DNA from: Porphyridium purpureum
Lineage: Eukaryota; Rhodophyta; Bangiophyceae; Porphyridiales; Porphyridiaceae
Direction of reading: 5' to 3'
NCBI GenBank assembly: GCA_008690995.1
Contig: VRMN01000004.1
Coordinates: 1,054,001 to 1,118,000, forward strand
DNA: 64,000 bases
The position numbers and the translations under genes were made by a program. The notes under the pieces were generated by a model. The model made no database searches and was not told the DNA's origin. It was given only the letters and a program-made list of their open reading frames with translations. This document shows, piece after piece, positions 51,364-61,480 of the stretch. Numbering within the stretch: position 1 is the first letter of the stretch; every line of letters starts with the position of its first letter.

Positions 51364-52773
51364 ATGGAGGAAGTTGAGCTCGAGAACATCGAGCTTCCGC
51401 ACGCCGAGAGCCGCAAGCACAGCCTCGGCGCGGCCTTTGAGTCCAGGCTGAATACGGAGACTTTGGTTCCAGCCGCGCGGTCCCGTGTTGAAAATCATGG
51501 CACCGTGGCCAGGAAGGATCAGAATCGCACTCCCTCACAGAAAGTTGGGGATGCCGTGCGTCACGCGAAGGGTAAAGGCTCGGAAGACCCTGGCGCTGCT
51601 AGCAGACAGGGTCCAGAATTGAATGAGCCACAGAAGGTGTCAAGTCAGGAACCGCAACGCCGAGCGGTTGCTTCGTCAATGCCAGCGCGTGAGACGAATT
51701 TCCACCCTCACGCGCTTCCGGCCAAAGTGAGACAGGAAAGATTCTCGCAATGCCTCCATGGAGACGCCTTGGTGGACGTAGATGTTCTAGCCCGGCTAGT
51801 ATGGATTTGGGGCGTCCCAGAGGACGCCGCAGTTGCACGCGCGTTGACGTGGAAGCTGCTTTGTGGGTATCTACCGGAGGACCGTGCTTTATGGGAATCG
51901 ACATTGGCAGCCAAGCGCACCGAGTATCGAAATCGTGTTCGTGAACTCTATGTGAACCCGCAAGAAGAAGAAGGTGTCGAAATGGCGAGAAACGACCCGG
52001 CGCTGGAGGACGACCATCCGCTTAGTACCGCTGCAAATTCGCGGTGGGCCCAGTATTTCAAAGACAGCGCGATACGCGAGACCATCAACCGAGACGTCAA
52101 GCGTACGCAGCCCGAGCTTGATGGATTTCGGCCTCTCGAGGAGAGATTAGCCCGCATCCTCTTTGTGTACGCCAGGCAGAGACCGAAACTTTCCTACAAG
52201 CAGGGCATGAACGAACTCGGGGCCGTAATGCTGCAAGTATTTCATGACGGCCGTGGGGTGCCCCAATCCGCATCCAGTGCAGATTCTGCCGCCGACGATG
52301 CCGAGGCGGACGCCTTCTTTTGCTTGGAACATATCCTTGAGGAATATGCGCGGTTCTTTGGTGACGAGTCGGCGATACAGCACGAGATAGATGAGTTTTC
52401 CCAATTGCTACTGTTCCGCGACAAGCCTTTATCCGATCACTTTGCGCGTCTGAAGCTTGACGCCCGCTTCTACTATCTACGCTGGTTGCGACTTTGGTTG
52501 ACGCAAGATTTTGACATGGCTGGCGCGGTTCTCATCTGGGACTTCCTTCTGAGTACGAGCCCCACAGCCCGCGTGCGTTGGATGCGCTTCCTTGGTTTGG
52601 CATTTCTACAGCAAAAGCGGACGCAGCTGCTGCGCTCCGATCTCAGTGTCTGCATGAAGCTTTTGTTGCACTCTGGGAGCGGACGCGCGGACGCGTTCCG
52701 TTTGCTTCGCGATGCTGAGCTCCTTCAATGCGCTCCCCCGGATCGCTCAAGAGGCGCTCTGGCTTATCGATAA
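51364..52773 (+). CDS. TBC-domain Rab GTPase-activating protein, TBC1D13-like
   Basis: 469 residues. A 140-residue polar N-terminus precedes a TBC domain (about 145-440). Visible signatures are ARALTWKLLCGYLP, an HPLS..SRWAQYFKDS segment, INRDVKRTQPEL containing the arginine finger (IxxDxxR), and YKQGMNELGAVML containing the glutamine finger (YxQ). The order HPLS, W, then FKD is like TBC1D13, a GAP for Rab35 in animals. C-terminal helices VLIWDFLLS and the CMKLLLH segment complete the fold. Catalytic residues are intact. Confidence 0.9.
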   Translation: MEEVELENIELPHAESRKHSLGAAFESRLNTETLVPAARSRVENHGTVARKDQNRTPSQKVGDAVRHAKGKGSEDPGAASRQGPELNEPQKVSSQEPQRRAVASSMPARETNFHPHALPAKVRQERFSQCLHGDALVDVDVLARLVWIWGVPEDAAVARALTWKLLCGYLPEDRALWESTLAAKRTEYRNRVRELYVNPQEEEGVEMARNDPALEDDHPLSTAANSRWAQYFKDSAIRETINRDVKRTQPELDGFRPLEERLARILFVYARQRPKLSYKQGMNELGAVMLQVFHDGRGVPQSASSADSAADDAEADAFFCLEHILEEYARFFGDESAIQHEIDEFSQLLLFRDKPLSDHFARLKLDARFYYLRWLRLWLTQDFDMAGAVLIWDFLLSTSPTARVRWMRFLGLAFLQQKRTQLLRSDLSVCMKLLLHSGSGRADAFRLLRDAELLQCAPPDRSRGALAYR

Positions 52774-53254
52774 GTCTTGGCGCTTCGCTATTTTATGACT
52801 GAGCAAGTTTCCTTGCACTAAAGGCGAGCAACGGGAGACGGAGCAACACACGTGAAGGAGAAGGAAGAGGAGGGAAGACAGTTGGGGAGCACAACGAACA
52901 GAAAGATCAAGAGGCGTGAAGAGCTGGTGAAAGGCCGTCTGGGATCGTTTGACGGAGTCGGTCGTGTGGACCTCTGTCTGGGAGCCGGAAGGGAACGGCG
53001 TGTATCCAGAGCACTCGTGCATTGCTTCATCCCCTATGCTCGGGTGAAGACGATTCGGGCTTTGCTTCCTTTATCTGATCTCAGGGGAGAGGATAGGCCG
53101 CGAAATTGAGGTTGGAAGCGTCGTTCCGCAGCATAAACGGACCAGGTCGGGTGTCCAGGAGTCGACAACTTCCCAAGTGCGCTGTCTTGTTTGCTGGCCC
53201 AAGTGCGAACGTTGCTGGTGCTGTGAGAAAGCGGGGACGTCGAATCCGAGCATT
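52774..53254. other. Intergenic region
   Basis: 3' flank of the TBC gene and upstream region of the secreted protein. No gene recognised. G/A-rich around 52850-52920. Confidence 0.45.
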
Positions 53255-54421
53255 ATGCATACTTGGATGGTTTCTGTGGCATCTCTGGCCATGGCTGTGG
53301 CCATGGCCTCGGCTCAGATTACGCTTCCTACCCCTGACGTGATCAACCCGGAAGTGGTTTATGCTATCGAATATGGTCCCGTCAAGTCGATCTTTGCTGT
53401 GAACACGTCGAGGCTCACGCCGTCAATCGAGTTGGTGTACAACATGTCAGACGGCGTACTCACGGAGCCTGACTTTCCCCTCGCGTGTTTTGGATACAAC
53501 AATGATGGCATTTCTCTGAATCCGATTTCGCCCAATGGACTGGCGTTCGATGGACAGGCGCGATTGTATTTTGATGCTTTTGATGAAATGCAGGGGAGGT
53601 CGCGCCTGTGCTACTATTCGTTCGCACTGAATAAGATTCTCTTCGTGCAGGTGTTGGAGGACAGCGTCATTGGAGCGTCGTTTTCGCAGAGATTGTACGC
53701 GTATGTGTACTTGCAGGAAGGACTTGCGGGGCCAGAGAGTCGGCTGGTGCTGCAGGTTGCAAATTTGAATCGTGCCACGGGCCAGGTGGACAAGCTCTCG
53801 TCTGAGAGGCTTTTCCGAAACATCACGGAAGACAGTAATGCGCCTGCAGGTGAGCTGCGCTTCACATTTCGTGGTGGGGACTTGGCGTTTGACTGCAATG
53901 AGATTTTGTGGGCGAGTAGCGTTGGCGACAACGGTGGCTTCAAATACTTTTTCAATGTTGACTTTAAGCAAAACGTTGGTCAGGGCGCCGCCTTTGACTA
54001 TCGGCTTGTGCATTCAGATGGTATCAACTCTGGCGGCGCTCTGACGGGCTTTGCGACACACGACCAGCTCGCGTTTGATGGAATCGGGCAGCTTATCAGC
54101 CAGAACTCGCAGTACGGAATCTTTTCTGTCGTCAATACGACAACGGGTGCAAACGGTGAGCTTGATGAGGCAAGCTCGATGGTCTTCTACACGAACGGCA
54201 AGCTGCGTCGTTTTACCGACATTGCGTCCAGTCTTGACTGCAAAGTAGACTTGAGCTGTGAAATGGTCGAGGGTGAGACATCTTGCTCTGGTGTGGCCAA
54301 TATGCTGGCACCGACGCCGGAAGGCAGCATCGATTGTGCACCACTCGTCGAGTCGTGCTTGGTTGCTCCAGCATGTGATGCCTCCCTCATCGAAGAGTGT
54401 GTCATATATGTGCCGTTTTGA
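53255..54421 (+). CDS. Secreted protein of unknown family
   Basis: About 388 residues from the ATG at 53255. The frame is open from 53177, but MHTWMVSVASLAMAVAMASAQ is a clear signal peptide with a cleavage site after ASA. The body has repeated beta-strand blocks around GLAFDGQARLYFDA, GDLAFDCNEILWAS and DQLAFDGIGQLISQ, spaced about 115 and 75 residues apart, which suggests blades of a beta-propeller of NHL or SMP-30 type. The last 60 residues are Cys-rich (eight Cys), suited to disulfides in the cell wall or exopolysaccharide matrix. No enzyme motif seen. Confidence 0.75.
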   Translation: MHTWMVSVASLAMAVAMASAQITLPTPDVINPEVVYAIEYGPVKSIFAVNTSRLTPSIELVYNMSDGVLTEPDFPLACFGYNNDGISLNPISPNGLAFDGQARLYFDAFDEMQGRSRLCYYSFALNKILFVQVLEDSVIGASFSQRLYAYVYLQEGLAGPESRLVLQVANLNRATGQVDKLSSERLFRNITEDSNAPAGELRFTFRGGDLAFDCNEILWASSVGDNGGFKYFFNVDFKQNVGQGAAFDYRLVHSDGINSGGALTGFATHDQLAFDGIGQLISQNSQYGIFSVVNTTTGANGELDEASSMVFYTNGKLRRFTDIASSLDCKVDLSCEMVEGETSCSGVANMLAPTPEGSIDCAPLVESCLVAPACDASLIEECVIYVPF

Positions 54422-54960
54422 AAGCGGAGCAAGATTGAGGATGCTTTCCGGTCGTGATTCTTTCGGGCTTTGTCGTGGTTCTTTTTGTGCAGTTTCTGTG
54501 TCGGTATTGTCCATGTTATTGCCACTGTTTCTCGTACTAGAATTGGAGCTTTTGGGTGCGCTGTTGTCTTTGCAGGGTTGATTCAATTATTCTGCAGTCA
54601 CATGGCAGAAGCATCGTTTGTTGGGTTTGTAAACTCTCTCGAACTAGACTCGGAGTGTGCGGCTGCTAGTGCTGGTTAACGCTTAGTATGATTCCAGAGT
54701 GATAATCTGTTCTCAGAGGCAGCATCGGCTTCTGTGTCAAGCATGTTCGAGAGGGGATCAGAAGACGTGTGCTTCCCTGAGACCTCCTTGAGCACGGCGC
54801 TTGACGGTCAGAAAATAATAAATAAGAAAAACGAAACCTGCTTGCTTGGCAACGACGAAATGTTCAATGACAATGCAATAGACATTACGATCAATGCAGC
54901 ATTGCAATGAGATGACGCATTCCATGCAAGGGAAAGGGTTGACGACAGCGGCGCTAGAGG
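54422..54960. other. Intergenic region
   Basis: 3' flank of the secreted protein gene and upstream region of membralin. Nothing recognised. Confidence 0.45.
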
Positions 54961-55008
54961 TTGCGGATCGTGCCGTCGCAAACACGAGTTGCACTTCGCG
55001 AGCGTGTG

Positions 55009-56403
55009 ATGTCCGCGGCAAGCGGTGGTGCGGACGATGGGCCGCCAGCGTCGCGGACACCGAGCGCCAGGTTCACGGCGGGCGGACTGGGAATGAGCAG
55101 CAGGAGGCGTGTGGTGGGCTACGATATCCACCACGGCTTGCTGTCGCGCGCGATCTCGTCGCGCGTGCTGCTCAAGGCGCTTGAGACAATCGCGGGGGTG
55201 CACTCAATGCTGCTTCTCATGCTGCTACTTAGCTTGCATTTTCGATTCGTTCGTCATGACGCATGCGTGGAGTTGCTCAGTCAGCAACTTGCCGCTCGCG
55301 GCTGGACGGCGCAAGCGCAACAGACCGTTTATGACCCCCCGCAAGTTGATTTGCTCGTTATTCAGGTTCATACAGCCGGTACGGCGTCAGCCTGGCACGC
55401 TCTGGACGCTCGCTCGCCCCCGATACGCAGGCTAAGGCGTGAATTGATGCAGCGCGTGGGTCGCGTTGGGAAACAGCTTGCCGGCCTTTTCCGAAATGCA
55501 ACCGAGACCAATCAGAGCAGGCTACCCGCAGAGCGTGGCCTGTACCATTTTCGATTTGCACGTGACCGTGGATTTCTGGTTCTTGAAGAACAGGCGCTGG
55601 AAAAATACACGGTGCAACGCGCTCAGCTGGATCTGGAAGCATTGGATGCGTGCCTGGGCTCGCTGGATATGCGCCTGTATTTAGAGCATATTGTAGGGTA
55701 TGAGACAGTCGTAGCAAATGCAGTGGCTCAAATGATGGACCAGGAGCGGCTCCCTGGAGCTCTGCAGAAGATTGAGCGTGGCTTTCTGAAGAATATGCAC
55801 ACGGGATCAATTTATGCGCTGAGCCCCGCCGAGCTCTACCCTGTCGGCCGCGGTAAGCATGATCGCCGCAAGCTACTGGCACGTGTTGCGCAAATGGTGC
55901 GGCGGCGATTTGGTGCGTTGCTCACCTCATTTTTCATGATGTGCACTGTAGGCTCGCTGGTAGCCTTTGCATTGCGAGAAATCCACCGCCGTGTTTGGAA
56001 GCTCACAATGGAGCTGCAACAGAGGTTGCGCTCGCATGCGCCCTACTCGGATGTGCTCATGGTGTACTTGCTGGACGCGCTCGTGCTTGTGCCCATCGTC
56101 ACGGGTATTCTGTTCTTTTTATTTGAATTCTTTGAGGATTATGTTCTCGCGCTCGCTGTCTTGATCGTAGCCTGGCTCTGTGAGCTTTTCGTGATGGTGT
56201 CGAGACGTAACAACGTGTCTCTATTTTACTTGCCGCGGCTGTTTTTTGCCTACTTCATCGCATTCCATGTATACTATTTTACATATCCGCTTGGCTTTGT
56301 GTGGATAGCCTTTTTCACCAGCGTATCATTCATGCATCACGCAGTCTTGTTTGTGTGGGTCCGCTACGAATTTCCAGAGTATACACGACAGCGGTCTCGC
56401 TGA
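55009..56403 (+). CDS. Membralin
   Basis: About 464 residues from the ATG at 55009 (an ATG at 54961 is in frame). One membrane helix lies near residue 70 (SMLLLMLLLSLHFRFV), then a luminal region of about 230 residues. The membralin-specific C-terminal block follows: LREIHRRVWKLTMELQ, then LDALVLVPIVTGILFFLFEFFED, an ELFVMVSRR segment and LPRLFFAYFIAFHVYYFTYPLGF, with five or so helices. Membralin (TMEM259) is an ER membrane protein implicated in ER-associated degradation in animals, and plants and algae have homologues. Apparently complete. Confidence 0.9.
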   Translation: MSAASGGADDGPPASRTPSARFTAGGLGMSSRRRVVGYDIHHGLLSRAISSRVLLKALETIAGVHSMLLLMLLLSLHFRFVRHDACVELLSQQLAARGWTAQAQQTVYDPPQVDLLVIQVHTAGTASAWHALDARSPPIRRLRRELMQRVGRVGKQLAGLFRNATETNQSRLPAERGLYHFRFARDRGFLVLEEQALEKYTVQRAQLDLEALDACLGSLDMRLYLEHIVGYETVVANAVAQMMDQERLPGALQKIERGFLKNMHTGSIYALSPAELYPVGRGKHDRRKLLARVAQMVRRRFGALLTSFFMMCTVGSLVAFALREIHRRVWKLTMELQQRLRSHAPYSDVLMVYLLDALVLVPIVTGILFFLFEFFEDYVLALAVLIVAWLCELFVMVSRRNNVSLFYLPRLFFAYFIAFHVYYFTYPLGFVWIAFFTSVSFMHHAVLFVWVRYEFPEYTRQRSR

Positions 56404-56481
56404 TTCGAAATACAAATGTATAAAGAAAAGTCTCCTGAGGACAGAGCATCTTCATAATAGTAGGAAGAAAGTACAACTGGT

Positions 56482-56925
56482 TTAATTCTGCTTTGGCTTG
56501 GTTCTAATTGCGAGATCACTGGTCACCTCTGCGCGACAAGCGAGGCGCCAAGTGTTTGGCTTGCCAGTAAGTAAGAATGTTTCCTTGGTGGTCATTGGCG
56601 TGACGCCGCCGTATGGGTTCTCCAGTACTTCGACAACGCACGTCCCACAAGCTCCGTTCCCGCCACAGTTCCTGAACTTCCCGCCCAGAGTGTAGAGGTC
56701 CACCTTGGCGTCAAGCAACGCGCGCCTCAGGTTCTTCCCCGCATCAACCTGAATCTCACGCGTCTTGTTGCCTTCTTCCACCCGCACAGTGCACTTCTTC
56801 GCCGTCGCAACCGTGTCACTTCCAAAAACCATCAGCACCGCCGCGCGCTCGCGCTTGCACACAGCGCTTTTGGACACATTGCTGTTCCACGAGCTTGAAA
56901 CCGAGCCAGACACAAACGCAGCCAT
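56482..56925 (-). CDS. [2Fe-2S] ferredoxin-like plastid protein
   Basis: About 147 residues from the ATG ending at 56925 (frame open to 56979). MAAFVSGSVSSSWN starts a transit-peptide-like leader. The cluster ligands are in NCGGNGACGTC and RLACR (Cys105, 111, 114 and 148 counted from 56979), spacing C-x5-C-x2-C-x33-C. This differs from photosynthetic ferredoxin (C-x4-C-x2-C) and resembles the plant PNSB3/NDF4 ferredoxin-like NDH subunit and cyanobacterial relatives. Red algae are generally thought to lack plastid NDH, so the protein would have another redox role. The PNSB3 resemblance is from memory of the motif. Confidence 0.8.
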   Translation of the reverse strand: MAAFVSGSVSSSWNSNVSKSAVCKRERAAVLMVFGSDTVATAKKCTVRVEEGNKTREIQVDAGKNLRRALLDAKVDLYTLGGKFRNCGGNGACGTCVVEVLENPYGGVTPMTTKETFLLTGKPNTWRLACRAEVTSDLAIRTKPKQN

Positions 56926-57370
56926 TGCTCCGAGGACAACCGAGCCAGCCAGGACACAGTCGTCTATCACTGAAGCCACACAAAAAGCGCAAGTCGACCG
57001 ATGTCACGTCTCCTACTTCAGTCACCACACTCTGTGCTGTCCTTCGATACCTCGTTCTTCACACCTTCCTGTCCTTCTCACCTTCTCACGATCTCCCCGA
57101 GCTAGCCGTCCGACTTTATACGCGACGCGCAGGACATGACCCGATGCGGACGTGTGTGGAAGAAGCCACCGCGCTGTTGCGCCAAGTGCCAAAACAGATC
57201 CATTCCATCGCCCGCGTCGCTCCGGCTCGGACGAATTCCAGCCGCAAGCAGCTGCGCGCGTGCAAAGCAGGCGGGATTGTGGCGTCGTGCGTTTATTATC
57301 GTTAAAACCGCCGTTATTTTATTCAGAACGCGAACCGGCACCGATGTACAGTTGGCGTCATGCCGCATTA
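56926..57370. other. Intergenic region
   Basis: Upstream region of the ferredoxin gene and 3' flank of the Nudix gene. GTACAGT occurs at 57346, close to the 3' end of the Nudix gene. Confidence 0.45.
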
Positions 57371-59308
57371 CTATGTAATGCATGTCACATCGGTGAACGG
57401 CAGCAGCTGATGAATGGCATGCTTGACCACCTGCTGCGGAGCCGGCGCGATGCTGCACGCCGCGGGTGGCGGCATGAGACGGCAGGACGGAAAGTGCGAC
57501 GCTTCTTGGGATGCTTCTGATTCTGTGCGGCTGGAGTCAGACTTGCGCATCGTCGAGCTGCGTTCGAATTCGAGCACGCCGCCCCCGAAAACCGTGTGTG
57601 AGGGCAAACCAGCACGCGACAATTCAGTCCCCACATCACGCACAAGCTCGTCGTGCGACTTTGTAGATGAAGAACGCACCAGGTAATCGCAGCCGAATGG
57701 ATCGTTGGCCCCCTCTGAGCTCTTACTTGTCGTGTCGGCGTGCACCAGGATATAGTTCTGCCGAGCGTCGAAGCGGCCGGCCACTGAGATCGGAGGCACA
57801 GCGTAGTGACGCGCCACAGACGAAGCATATTCGCGAAGAATCTGCCCGGCCATCGCATGCTTTCCTGGTATTCCAAACGCCTGCTGCGCGGCGCTCGTCG
57901 GAAGCGTCAGTGCTCTCATCCAGCCACGCGGATCGGGAATTTGCTCTGCTTGCACCAAAGCGTATGCCAGAAAAGCACCAGGAATCCAGCGCGCGTCTTG
58001 CAATTCTTGACGGTCTGTATGTATTGTCGGAAGCGGCTCACTAAATTGCACACACGCGGCCTGCGGGATGCCGGCCTGTATCGCGTCGTCCCAGGCAGAG
58101 CCCAGGCCCAAGCCTTCATCGGTCAGACGCCTTGCACGGCCTCGAAAGCCCACCATTAGACTTCTTGGGAACGGCCAGGGCTGACTCTTTACGTACTGAA
58201 TCGAGCGCGGTTCCAGCAGGACACCGCTTTCTTCCCAGACCTCGCGTTGTACTGTCTTTTCGAGTGATTCTCCGAGCTCGCAAAAGCCCGCGAGGCAACT
58301 ATACCTACCAAACGGCCACTTGGCACCGCTTCCAAGCAATACAAAGTCACCGAGTCGTGCTGGAGCTTCAACCAGACACAGCACTGCAGGATCAGTCCGA
58401 GGGTACTCTTTTTTCGGACGAGTATCCGGGTCGTGCACTACCTGCTGACTGGCTGCTCCACCGGGTGCCGCGCGCCAAGATATATTTGATCGAACGGCTT
58501 GGTTGGCGTGAAATGCGAGCAGGCCATTTGCCTTGGCGAGCACCGCAGCGTCCGAAGCGTCGAGGTGCGGGCTGCCATCCCTCACGGCGGTCCACGAGAC
58601 AGCGTACTCTGGGCCGAATTGATTGCTGGCGAGGTCGGAAAGCACGGATCGCGCACGTGGTTCTAACTCTGCAGCAAAGTAGCAGGCCCCAGACTCACCA
58701 TGGGCGCCCAAGAGTACATATTCATTTTCACGCGACATCCATGGCCGAATCACCGCAGCCATGGATGCCGGTATGGTGATGGCGTGGCAGCTTTCAACTC
58801 TTCTGTGTTGAGCAAATAAAAAGCGGCCCTGAACTAAAAGCAGAAGACGGGCATCCCCATTCATCAAATCGGGCTCTTCTTCGGCAGTCATCTCTAGCGG
58901 CGCTGGCTTGAGCTGCATCTCGGCATAGAAAATGAACTCGTCACCGTTACGCACCCGTGTCTGCAGTTTGTCGAAAATGACGCCTTGTGTCTGACAATAT
59001 CTTAAGACATCGCTTCGTACTGCACGTTGCGCAGCGTCCTCGCCGTCGACGGAGGCGATCATCGACACATTTGCACGGCGCAGAAATCGGCTTTGAGATG
59101 CGCACGTGCGTCTGTCCCGAAACGTCGCTCCAGCACGGCAAAGCCGACACACCGCAGCCTGCGCCAAACCGCGCCGCCGATGGCTACCGCCGCCGCAACG
59201 AGCACTAAAACCGAGACCGAGACCGCCCGTAAACATCTTGATCTTTGCAAATTCACCGGCGACAGACGACAGTGACGAACGCCTTTTGAGCTGCGAGATT
59301 TCCGCCAC
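57371..59308 (-). CDS. Nudix NADH pyrophosphatase fused to Janus/PHPT1-like domain
   Basis: 645 residues (an ATG ending at 59236 is an alternative start, with a basic leader). About 95-265 is an NUDT12/13-like N-terminal domain. The catalytic Nudix domain follows with the full box GFCELGESLEKTVQREVW.. (about 341-363: G-x5-E-x7-RE-x2-EE-x-G) and the NADH-specific SQPWPFP about 12 residues later. The zinc-ribbon cysteines of bacterial NudC are not seen. The C-terminal 130 residues resemble the 14-kDa phosphohistidine phosphatase PHPT1/Janus fold: YILVHAD strand, YLVRSS, His552 in KSHDELVRDVGTELSRAG, then FGGGVLEFE. It would cleave NADH or capped RNA and might also act on phosphohistidine. Confidence 0.85.
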   Translation of the reverse strand: MAEISQLKRRSSLSSVAGEFAKIKMFTGGLGLGFSARCGGGSHRRRGLAQAAVCRLCRAGATFRDRRTCASQSRFLRRANVSMIASVDGEDAAQRAVRSDVLRYCQTQGVIFDKLQTRVRNGDEFIFYAEMQLKPAPLEMTAEEEPDLMNGDARLLLLVQGRFLFAQHRRVESCHAITIPASMAAVIRPWMSRENEYVLLGAHGESGACYFAAELEPRARSVLSDLASNQFGPEYAVSWTAVRDGSPHLDASDAAVLAKANGLLAFHANQAVRSNISWRAAPGGAASQQVVHDPDTRPKKEYPRTDPAVLCLVEAPARLGDFVLLGSGAKWPFGRYSCLAGFCELGESLEKTVQREVWEESGVLLEPRSIQYVKSQPWPFPRSLMVGFRGRARRLTDEGLGLGSAWDDAIQAGIPQAACVQFSEPLPTIHTDRQELQDARWIPGAFLAYALVQAEQIPDPRGWMRALTLPTSAAQQAFGIPGKHAMAGQILREYASSVARHYAVPPISVAGRFDARQNYILVHADTTSKSSEGANDPFGCDYLVRSSSTKSHDELVRDVGTELSRAGLPSHTVFGGGVLEFERSSTMRKSDSSRTESEASQEASHFPSCRLMPPPAACSIAPAPQQVVKHAIHQLLPFTDVTCIT

Positions 59309-59396
59309 TCTCTAGTCGGACCTTGTGGAAGAGGACCAGTCCATTGGAAGCATATTTACTCGTGCTGCTCGCACACGGGAGTGGATATAACATATT

Positions 59397-60230
59397 TCAG
59401 CTTAAATAAGGAGGGGACAGTCCGCCGTCGCTCACGGGGCTGCTGCAGATCGACGTCAAAGAAGACAGTCGTCGGCGCTTGGTCATGTGGCCTAAAGGAG
59501 AGTTAATGAATGACTCTAGGTCGCGCTGCGCAAGTTGAACGGCGCCAGTGTCGAGCGCGGCGTCCGCCAAGAGGGAAACCAGGACGTCTGTGTCGTCACT
59601 CAGACAAAACGAGTCTATGGCGACAAAGAAAGCTGCCGCTCCCAGCTCGCACGCATCCAGACCCACAAATTCGCCCTTTCTCAGCGAGCTCAGCACGATC
59701 TCATTTGCTTTGCACACTGTGTACGACGACGGCGACATCTCCAGGTAGTCTGCTAGCGATTCAACCATCCAGCTACTGCACGGCACATTCATTTTCCATT
59801 CGAGAACCCGCAGCACCAGCAGCTCGAGCTTGCGCATATAATCCACGTCCTCGCTCACCAGATTGAAGCAGAACATACGGTCCACCGGCTCGTTGAACTT
59901 GATCGCCAGCAGTAGGCAGCTCTTGGCAAAGTTCAGACTATTGATGCCATCAGGATCGACGCGAAGCAGCACGCGGTGCAAGTAGCGGAACGCGAGCTCG
60001 ACGGTCTTTGTCGAGAGGGTCCAATCGTAGGCCTTTTGTGTCATATACGCAAGACACGACTCGAACACAGCCTCTTGTCTGAGGTCAAGCGACGCGGCAG
60101 CCCTACGAAGCTCCGGCTCATACGAAGCTTGTTGTTGTTGTTGTTGCGCCTTTGCTCGAAGCTGCGTAACGAGATCGCCGTGCCTCCGAGACTTCTCATT
60201 CTCGACCTGCCCAGCTCTTTCGCCCGTCAT
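59397..60230 (-). CDS. Cyclin, tandem copy 1
   Basis: 277 residues from the ATG ending at 60230 (frame open to 60314). A poly-Gln run of six follows AKA. The cyclin box starts at AAASLDLRQEAVFESCLAYM and contains DWTLSTKTVELAFRYLHRVL, then NFAKSCLLLAIKFNEP (the MRAIL and cyclin-box helix equivalents), and a second five-helix repeat from SSYTVCKANEIVLSSLRKG to AAFFVAIDSF. The tail is basic then Ser-rich (MTKRRRLSSL). The pattern is closest to D-type or plant-like cyclins but has no LxCxE motif. It shares 466 nearly identical bases (59641-60106) with copy 3. Confidence 0.88.
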   Translation of the reverse strand: MTGERAGQVENEKSRRHGDLVTQLRAKAQQQQQQASYEPELRRAAASLDLRQEAVFESCLAYMTQKAYDWTLSTKTVELAFRYLHRVLLRVDPDGINSLNFAKSCLLLAIKFNEPVDRMFCFNLVSEDVDYMRKLELLVLRVLEWKMNVPCSSWMVESLADYLEMSPSSYTVCKANEIVLSSLRKGEFVGLDACELGAAAFFVAIDSFCLSDDTDVLVSLLADAALDTGAVQLAQRDLESFINSPLGHMTKRRRLSSLTSICSSPVSDGGLSPPYLS

Positions 60231-60314
60231 GGCTAGACTCCAACGGCGCAGCCGCGACTTGTTTGGTTCTCGGGATTCCTCCTCCTCGTGGGCAGCGCAA
60301 CAAGCTACCCACAC

Positions 60315-61480
60315 CTCCGTGCGTTCTGATTTAATACCCCTCCACCTGCGTGACGCACCTGTGTGCGCGCGCTTGTAAGGTCATGCGCGACGCAAAAGTG
60401 CCCATGTTTCGTATCAGACAAATCCTCTGTGTCGGAGACCAGATGTCCCAGGATAAGTTGTCAAACGCCGCTGTTTTCCTTACGTCCCACCAACATTGCT
60501 CTGCCGCGGTGGAGAGGAGTCGTGGACAGGATCATACAACGACCGGCATTGTACGAACGAGCTTCACAATAAAACGCCACGTGCTGCGTTCGATATTCAA
60601 TAACTGTGCTGCTCTTTCCGGGGTGGTTGTTTTTGTTGTTCTTGCGATATCCTCTGCTCCATTCCTCTTTTTAAAAAACGGTTCTTGGTACCGGATCCGT
60701 TCATTGGAGGAGTTGGTGGTGGTTGTAATGCAATTTTTGACTTCTTTTTTGTTCCTCGGGGATACGGAGTAACGGTTTTCTTGGAGGCTCACCCAAGAAG
60801 TGGACCTCAAAAATAAACAAAAATAGAGGAAACAGAAACGAATTAGGCAGAGGATGTCGAACCCGCGGGAACGACAGCGGAATGTCCCACGTTGTCCCGG
60901 GCCACGTCGGATTCAAAGAAGCCGTTATTTGTTCGTGCAGAAGCCGCCGAAAAAACATAGACGCATCGCGGACGCCTGGCTAAAAATTTCGGAAGTCTCG
61001 ATCTGGCGGGAAGAGTGTTGTAAGAAAGCTGCGACCATGTCCCACTGTCAATGATTTGTGCTTGCCGTCAGGGTTGTTGGGCTTGGGCCATTCCATGGTT
61101 TGTGGCAAGAGGGTTAGCTCGATTCGTGCGATCAAGAGCTATGGCAGGGTGGCGCGTCACGCCATACGGCAGAGGGTTGCCACAATCTGGTCAGGTGGCT
61201 GCGTGAATAATATTGTTTTTACAACCGCGAGGTTAACATCGTATGATCAAAGACCAGGAAGGGCCACGTGGGACGAAGAAGCCAGTGCTGCAACTCGAGT
61301 GGCACCACGAGGGAAGGTTTGTGTCTCACGTGAGTGCGCGTTCTGGGTCGGCCTAGCTCGAACAATTCCACATTCCGTCAATGGCCAGAGACACTCGGCG
61401 TCGGGATAGGTCTAGTGATCGCCGGCGGGAATCTTTCAGGCGAGCTTGGTGCTCCGAGCCCAGCTTCGCGTCACATATAC
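60315..61480. other. Intergenic region between cyclin copies 1 and 2
   Basis: About 1.17 kb with only short frames and no recognisable domain. Confidence 0.4.
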
